The position numbers and the translations under genes were made by a program. This document shows, piece by piece, positions 61,040-64,000 of a stretch of DNA of 64,000 bases; within the stretch, counting starts at the first letter, position 1; the number at the start of each line of letters is the position of its first letter. The notes beneath the pieces were generated by a model that ran no database searches, was not told the DNA's origin, and was given only the letters and a program-made list of their open reading frames with translations. The stretch comes from Methylovirgula sp. (lineage in GTDB: Bacteria; Pseudomonadota; Alphaproteobacteria; Rhizobiales; Beijerinckiaceae): NCBI RefSeq assembly GCF_037200945.1, contig NZ_JBBCGP010000001.1, positions 434,001-498,000 on the forward strand, written 5' to 3'.

Positions 61040-63025
61040 CTACTTGTCTTCGCGGGCCGTGGCGAAGGCCCCGCCGTTAGGCGCCTTGGCGATCAACGCG
61101 TCGATACGGTCGCGCTCGCGATCGAAGAGCGAGAGCAGGCGACCGTCGAACTCGCGCGTTCGCGCCAGACGCACACGCATCGGGTCGACGAAGTGGCCAT
61201 TCACCAGAACTTCATAATGGAGATGCGGCCCGGTCGCGAGGCCGCTCGCGCCGAGGTAGCCGATCACCTGCCCCTGGTGGACGTGCTCGCCATCGGTGAC
61301 GCCCCGCGCGAACCCGGACATATGATTATAGGTCGTCATGTAGCCATTGGCATGCTGGATGACGACGCGCCGGCCATAGCCAGAATCCCAACCGGCCGAG
61401 GCGATGACGCCATTGCCGGCGGCAAAGATCGGCGTCCCGATCGGCGCGCCCCAATCGACGCCGCTGTGCAATCGCGTATAGCCGAGGATCGGATGGAACC
61501 GCATTCCGAACGGCGACGTCATCCGGGCGCCGACGATCGGCGTGCGGATCAGGAATTTGCGAGAGGACTTGCCATTCGGATCGTAGAAATCGACGACATT
61601 GTCGTCAGGCGTCTGGAAGCGGTAATAGCGGAAGACTTCGTTGCGCGCGACGATCGAAGCGTAGAGCAATTCGTTGCGCTGCTCGCCTTCTTCGCCGTTG
61701 TCATAGAAGGCCTCGAAGGAATCGCCGCCCGTCACCGGCCGCTGGAAATCGACATCATTGGCGAAAATGCGAACCAGATCGTCGATGATCGACTTTGGAA
61801 TGTTCTGCTTGAGCGCGGTCTCATAAAGCGAATCGTAAAGCCGCATCCCGCCTTCGTCGTCGCCATTGTTTTGGTCTGCCGGCTTCTCGTCAGCCTCCTC
61901 GTCATTGTCGACGCGGACGTAATCGCGCGTATCGGTAATCGCGATGGTCGCTTCCAAGGTTTCGTCATTATAGACCGAGAGACGCGCGAGCGTCAGGCCG
62001 TGGCCGGTTCCATCGAGATCGGCCAGCAGCAATTTCAAGCGCCGCCCTTCCGGCACAGCCGGCTGGCCGGGCTTCGGCTGAAAGGCGTTTGCCACGGCGG
62101 CGACCGTGGCTTCGTCAATACCGGCGCCCGTAAGCGCCTGCTCCAGCGTCTGATCGTGGCGAATGACGATCAGGCGCTCCTCCATTTCCGTCGGCTGCTG
62201 GAGCGACTGCGCACGCGGGACGACCGTGACATTCTCCGGCACCATCCGGACCTGGATCTGCGAGAACGGCGACGACGACAGCGGATCGTCGGGATTGGCG
62301 TAGGGCAGCGCGTCGATCCCTTCGGCGCGGCTCGTGTGCATCAAGAGAAGCTGCGGCGGCAACGACAATTGGTCGCCGCTTGCCGCCTGCGCCGAATTTA
62401 CCTCTTCGGTGACCTCCGCCTGCACGTCCGACAGCGACAGAACTGCCGTTTGCGAGAGTCTGTCCGTCGGCAGATCGTGGATGGTGAAGGACACATCGGA
62501 ATCGCCCTCATCGGCGATGATGGGTTCGTTGACCGGGGTACGGGCGTCGGCAAGAAGTTTCAGCGGATCGTAGGTCGGCACCTCGTCGGCAAAGCCGGCT
62601 TCCGCCGTCACCAGAGTCGTGGCGACATGCGTGAAGGAATGGACGCGGACGACTTCCTTGTCCCCGACCTTGATGATTGTCGGCTCTTTGAAGGACTGCT
62701 TGTCGGCGACGATATCGACGGCCTTGACCAGCCGGTCGCCTTTGCTTGGATCGACGCCTGTTTGCGCGTCTTTATGGATCAATTGCGCCGGCACCGGCGC
62801 TTCGGCAAAATTCGATTGCCAATCGAGCGCCGCATAGATCGAGGCGCCGATGAGCGCCGCCCCGGCGAAGGCGGTCAAAATCGTCCCGCCCAGCCATCGC
62901 AGCGAGACGCGGCGCCGGTCGAGGGGGCTTTGCCGATGGCCGCCGATCTCGATCGCAGGCTCCAGACCGAGGTCCCCGGCAGCCGGCAGAATTTCGAGGC
63001 GGTTATGAGCGGTCAGCGCATCCAT
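61040..63025 (-). CDS. M23-family peptidoglycan peptidase, membrane anchored
   Basis: The 661-residue protein has an N-terminal membrane anchor (WLGGTILTAFAGAALIGASI), a long low-homology periplasmic part with a LysM- or SH3-like region, and the LytM/M23 domain at the C-terminus. The zinc sites are in GYTRLHSGVDWGAPIGTPI and TGPHLHYEVLVNGH, both complete, so it is probably an active endopeptidase cleaving stem-peptide cross-links. It is transcribed with the ParA-like pair downstream. The upstream promoter region is shared with nothing else close by. Confidence 0.85.
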   Translation of the reverse strand: MDALTAHNRLEILPAAGDLGLEPAIEIGGHRQSPLDRRRVSLRWLGGTILTAFAGAALIGASIYAALDWQSNFAEAPVPAQLIHKDAQTGVDPSKGDRLVKAVDIVADKQSFKEPTIIKVGDKEVVRVHSFTHVATTLVTAEAGFADEVPTYDPLKLLADARTPVNEPIIADEGDSDVSFTIHDLPTDRLSQTAVLSLSDVQAEVTEEVNSAQAASGDQLSLPPQLLLMHTSRAEGIDALPYANPDDPLSSSPFSQIQVRMVPENVTVVPRAQSLQQPTEMEERLIVIRHDQTLEQALTGAGIDEATVAAVANAFQPKPGQPAVPEGRRLKLLLADLDGTGHGLTLARLSVYNDETLEATIAITDTRDYVRVDNDEEADEKPADQNNGDDEGGMRLYDSLYETALKQNIPKSIIDDLVRIFANDVDFQRPVTGGDSFEAFYDNGEEGEQRNELLYASIVARNEVFRYYRFQTPDDNVVDFYDPNGKSSRKFLIRTPIVGARMTSPFGMRFHPILGYTRLHSGVDWGAPIGTPIFAAGNGVIASAGWDSGYGRRVVIQHANGYMTTYNHMSGFARGVTDGEHVHQGQVIGYLGASGLATGPHLHYEVLVNGHFVDPMRVRLARTREFDGRLLSLFDRERDRIDALIAKAPNGGAFATAREDK

Positions 63026-63240
63026 ATGCCTGACAAGTTTCCCCTCGTGCTGGCAGGCCGGCGCGCGGCTTGCGTCTATCCGGTGGCTGCGTCAACTGCA
63101 TGGCGCGACGACAAAATTCGGCGCCGGGCTGTCACACTTTATTACGCCGGATAAAAGATTTGCATAGGGTGGCGACGAAGCCTGCGGAAAATGGCCCAAA
63201 TGCGGCGCGGTCGCGCCCGGCAAGTCTCGCCGGAACGCGG

Positions 63241-63269
63241 TTGACAGATTAGCCGCCGGCGGCTAATTC
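63241..63269 (+). promoter_or_regulatory. Sigma-70-type promoter of rplU
   Basis: TTGACA at 63241-63246 and TAATTC at 63264-63269 are 17 bases apart. The spacer contains the palindrome AGCCGCCGGCGGCT. The predicted start of transcription would be near 63276, about 130 bases before the rplU ATG. Confidence 0.55.
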
Positions 63270-63280
63270 TCTCGCCCAAC

Positions 63281-63303
63281 GCGCGGCTAATGCCGCGCTT
63301 TTT
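63281..63303 (+). terminator. Terminator-like hairpin just after the rplU promoter
   Basis: GCGCGGC (63281-63287), loop TAAT, GCCGCGC (63292-63298), then TTTTT. The stem is perfect and oriented for plus-strand transcription. It begins only about 5 bases after the predicted transcription start, so it could attenuate rplU, or end an unseen upstream transcript. Confidence 0.7.
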
Positions 63304-63405
63304 CATTGGAATTGGGCGGCTCGCCAGATTTCCATGAACCAACCCACTTAACTGCCAAAAAGCCGGCCGGACAATGCTCCGAGCCGGGTCGAACACGAGG
63401 TAAAG

Positions 63406-63714
63406 ATGTTCGCAGTGATTAAAACAGGCGGCAAGCAATATAGCGTCGCCGCCGACGATGAGATTGTCGTCATGACCTTGACCGGCGAGCCCGGCGATGA
63501 CGTGACGTTTGATAATGTCCTGATGCTCGTCGATGGCGAGACGACCAAATTCGGCGCCCCGTTCCTTGAGGGCGCAAAGGTCGTCGGCACGATCGTCGCG
63601 CACGAGCGCGGTCCGAAGGTTATCGCCTTCAAGAAGCGCCGCCGGCAGAACTCGAAGCGCAAGCGCGGCCACCGGCAGGATCTGACCCGGGTGAAGATCA
63701 CCAGCGTCGCCTGA
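63406..63714 (+). CDS. rplU: 50S ribosomal protein L21
   Basis: The 102-residue protein begins MFAVIKTGGKQYSVAADDEI and has the L21 end FKKRRRQNSKRKRGHRQDLT. It binds 23S rRNA near L20. GAGGTAAAG precedes the ATG at 63406. rpmA follows after 158 bases, the usual rplU-rpmA operon. Confidence 0.95.
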   Translation: MFAVIKTGGKQYSVAADDEIVVMTLTGEPGDDVTFDNVLMLVDGETTKFGAPFLEGAKVVGTIVAHERGPKVIAFKKRRRQNSKRKRGHRQDLTRVKITSVA

Positions 63715-63723
63715 TCGCATCAT

Positions 63724-63752
63724 TTCCCGAGAGGTTGCAGACCTTTCGGGAA
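63724..63752 (+). promoter_or_regulatory. Hairpin between rplU and rpmA
   Basis: TTCCCGA (63724-63730) pairs with TCGGGAA (63746-63752), and the inner AGGT/ACCT adds pairs. There is no T run, so it is more likely an mRNA-processing or stability element than a terminator. Confidence 0.5.
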
Positions 63753-63872
63753 GAATTATGTGACAGTTGACCTAAAGTACCGCTTCCGCCATTGGCGGAA
63801 AAGTTTTAGAATCAGCATGTTCCTTGATGACGCCTACAGGCGGTCTGGAACAGAAATTTCGGAGCCAGGTAG

Positions 63873-64000
63873 ATGGCACATAAAAAGGCAGGCGGCTCGT
63901 CCCGCAACGGTCGCGACTCGGAAGGCCGTCGTCTCGGCGTGAAGAAGTTCGGCGGCGAATCCGTCATCAGCGGCAACATTATCGTGCGCCAGCGCGGCAC
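63873..64000 (+). CDS. rpmA: 50S ribosomal protein L27, partial
   Basis: The frame starts AHKKAGGSSRNGRDSEGRRL after Met, then GVKKFGGESVISGNIIVRQR, which is the conserved N-terminal half of L27; the rest is beyond the window. L27's N-terminal tail reaches the peptidyl-transferase centre. CAGGTAG lies just before the ATG. Confidence 0.95.
   Translation, partial: MAHKKAGGSSRNGRDSEGRRLGVKKFGGESVISGNIIVRQRG

Noticed and set aside
61028..63154. 708-codon plus-strand frame opposite the M23 peptidase
   Set aside because: It is a shadow frame; the minus strand has the complete zinc-peptidase motifs.
1..64000. CRISPR array
   Set aside because: No regularly spaced direct repeats were seen; the short repeats found are hairpin elements or a single tandem duplication.

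Overview
The window looks like a chromosomal segment of a GC-rich alphaproteobacterium of the order Hyphomicrobiales, probably close to Beijerinckiaceae. This rests on gene neighbourhoods (PBP activator-rsmI-yraN, nrtR-nadA-nadB-nadC, rpmH-rnpA-yidC-engB-argB-HAD-dapD-dapE, lptC-lptA-lptB), on a meso-DAP/lysine-type ornithine decarboxylase and on short dispersed palindromes of the kind common in that order. No similarity search was possible, so the family-level placement is inference.

Positions 1-20 kb are an accessory, decaying region. After the 3' end of an autotransporter gene there is a 3' half of a tRNA-Glu gene, which looks like the attachment-site end of an integrated element. Next come an exonuclease VII-like xseA/xseB pair with an AAA ATPase gene, each broken by one frameshift, and an apparently intact hipBA toxin-antitoxin pair with a palindromic operator. 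These are followed by an IS630 remnant cut by an ISL3 element, a truncated STN/TonB-domain gene, several small unknown genes, a flavin reductase, a nucleoside deaminase and a second, degenerate IS630 element. The region ends with a HlyD-RbbA-YhhJ export system in which the first two genes are frameshifted and only yhhJ is intact.

Positions 20-28 kb hold small-molecule and stress genes: a secreted alpha/beta hydrolase, a GATase-like protein, an NTF2-like protein, a quinone-oxidoreductase-like enzyme, an OhrR-type MarR regulator divergent from an AraC regulator across a palindrome-rich promoter, a second AraC regulator and a GT4 glycosyltransferase.

Positions 28.6-64 kb are core genome: hemW; a lipoprotein PBP activator, rsmI and yraN; the NAD de novo operon with its NrtR regulator; a TonB receptor; ribosome, membrane-insertion and GTPase genes; arginine and lysine/DAP biosynthesis; two DUF805 genes; and the LPS transport genes lptC-lptA-lptB. 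Further on are ribonuclease D, an NMT1/THI5-type ABC importer next to a creatininase-family gene, an RDD protein, ornithine decarboxylase behind a structured leader, a broken IS5 transposase, two ParA-like ATPases, an M23 peptidase, and rplU-rpmA at the right edge. Only the IS5 gene is frameshifted here, in contrast to the first 20 kb.

The most interesting items are the decayed Exo VII/AAA cassette beside a tRNA-Glu fragment, two palindromic elements inside the nrtR reading frame, the structured leader of the ornithine decarboxylase gene, and the tandem ParA-like ATPases of unknown role.
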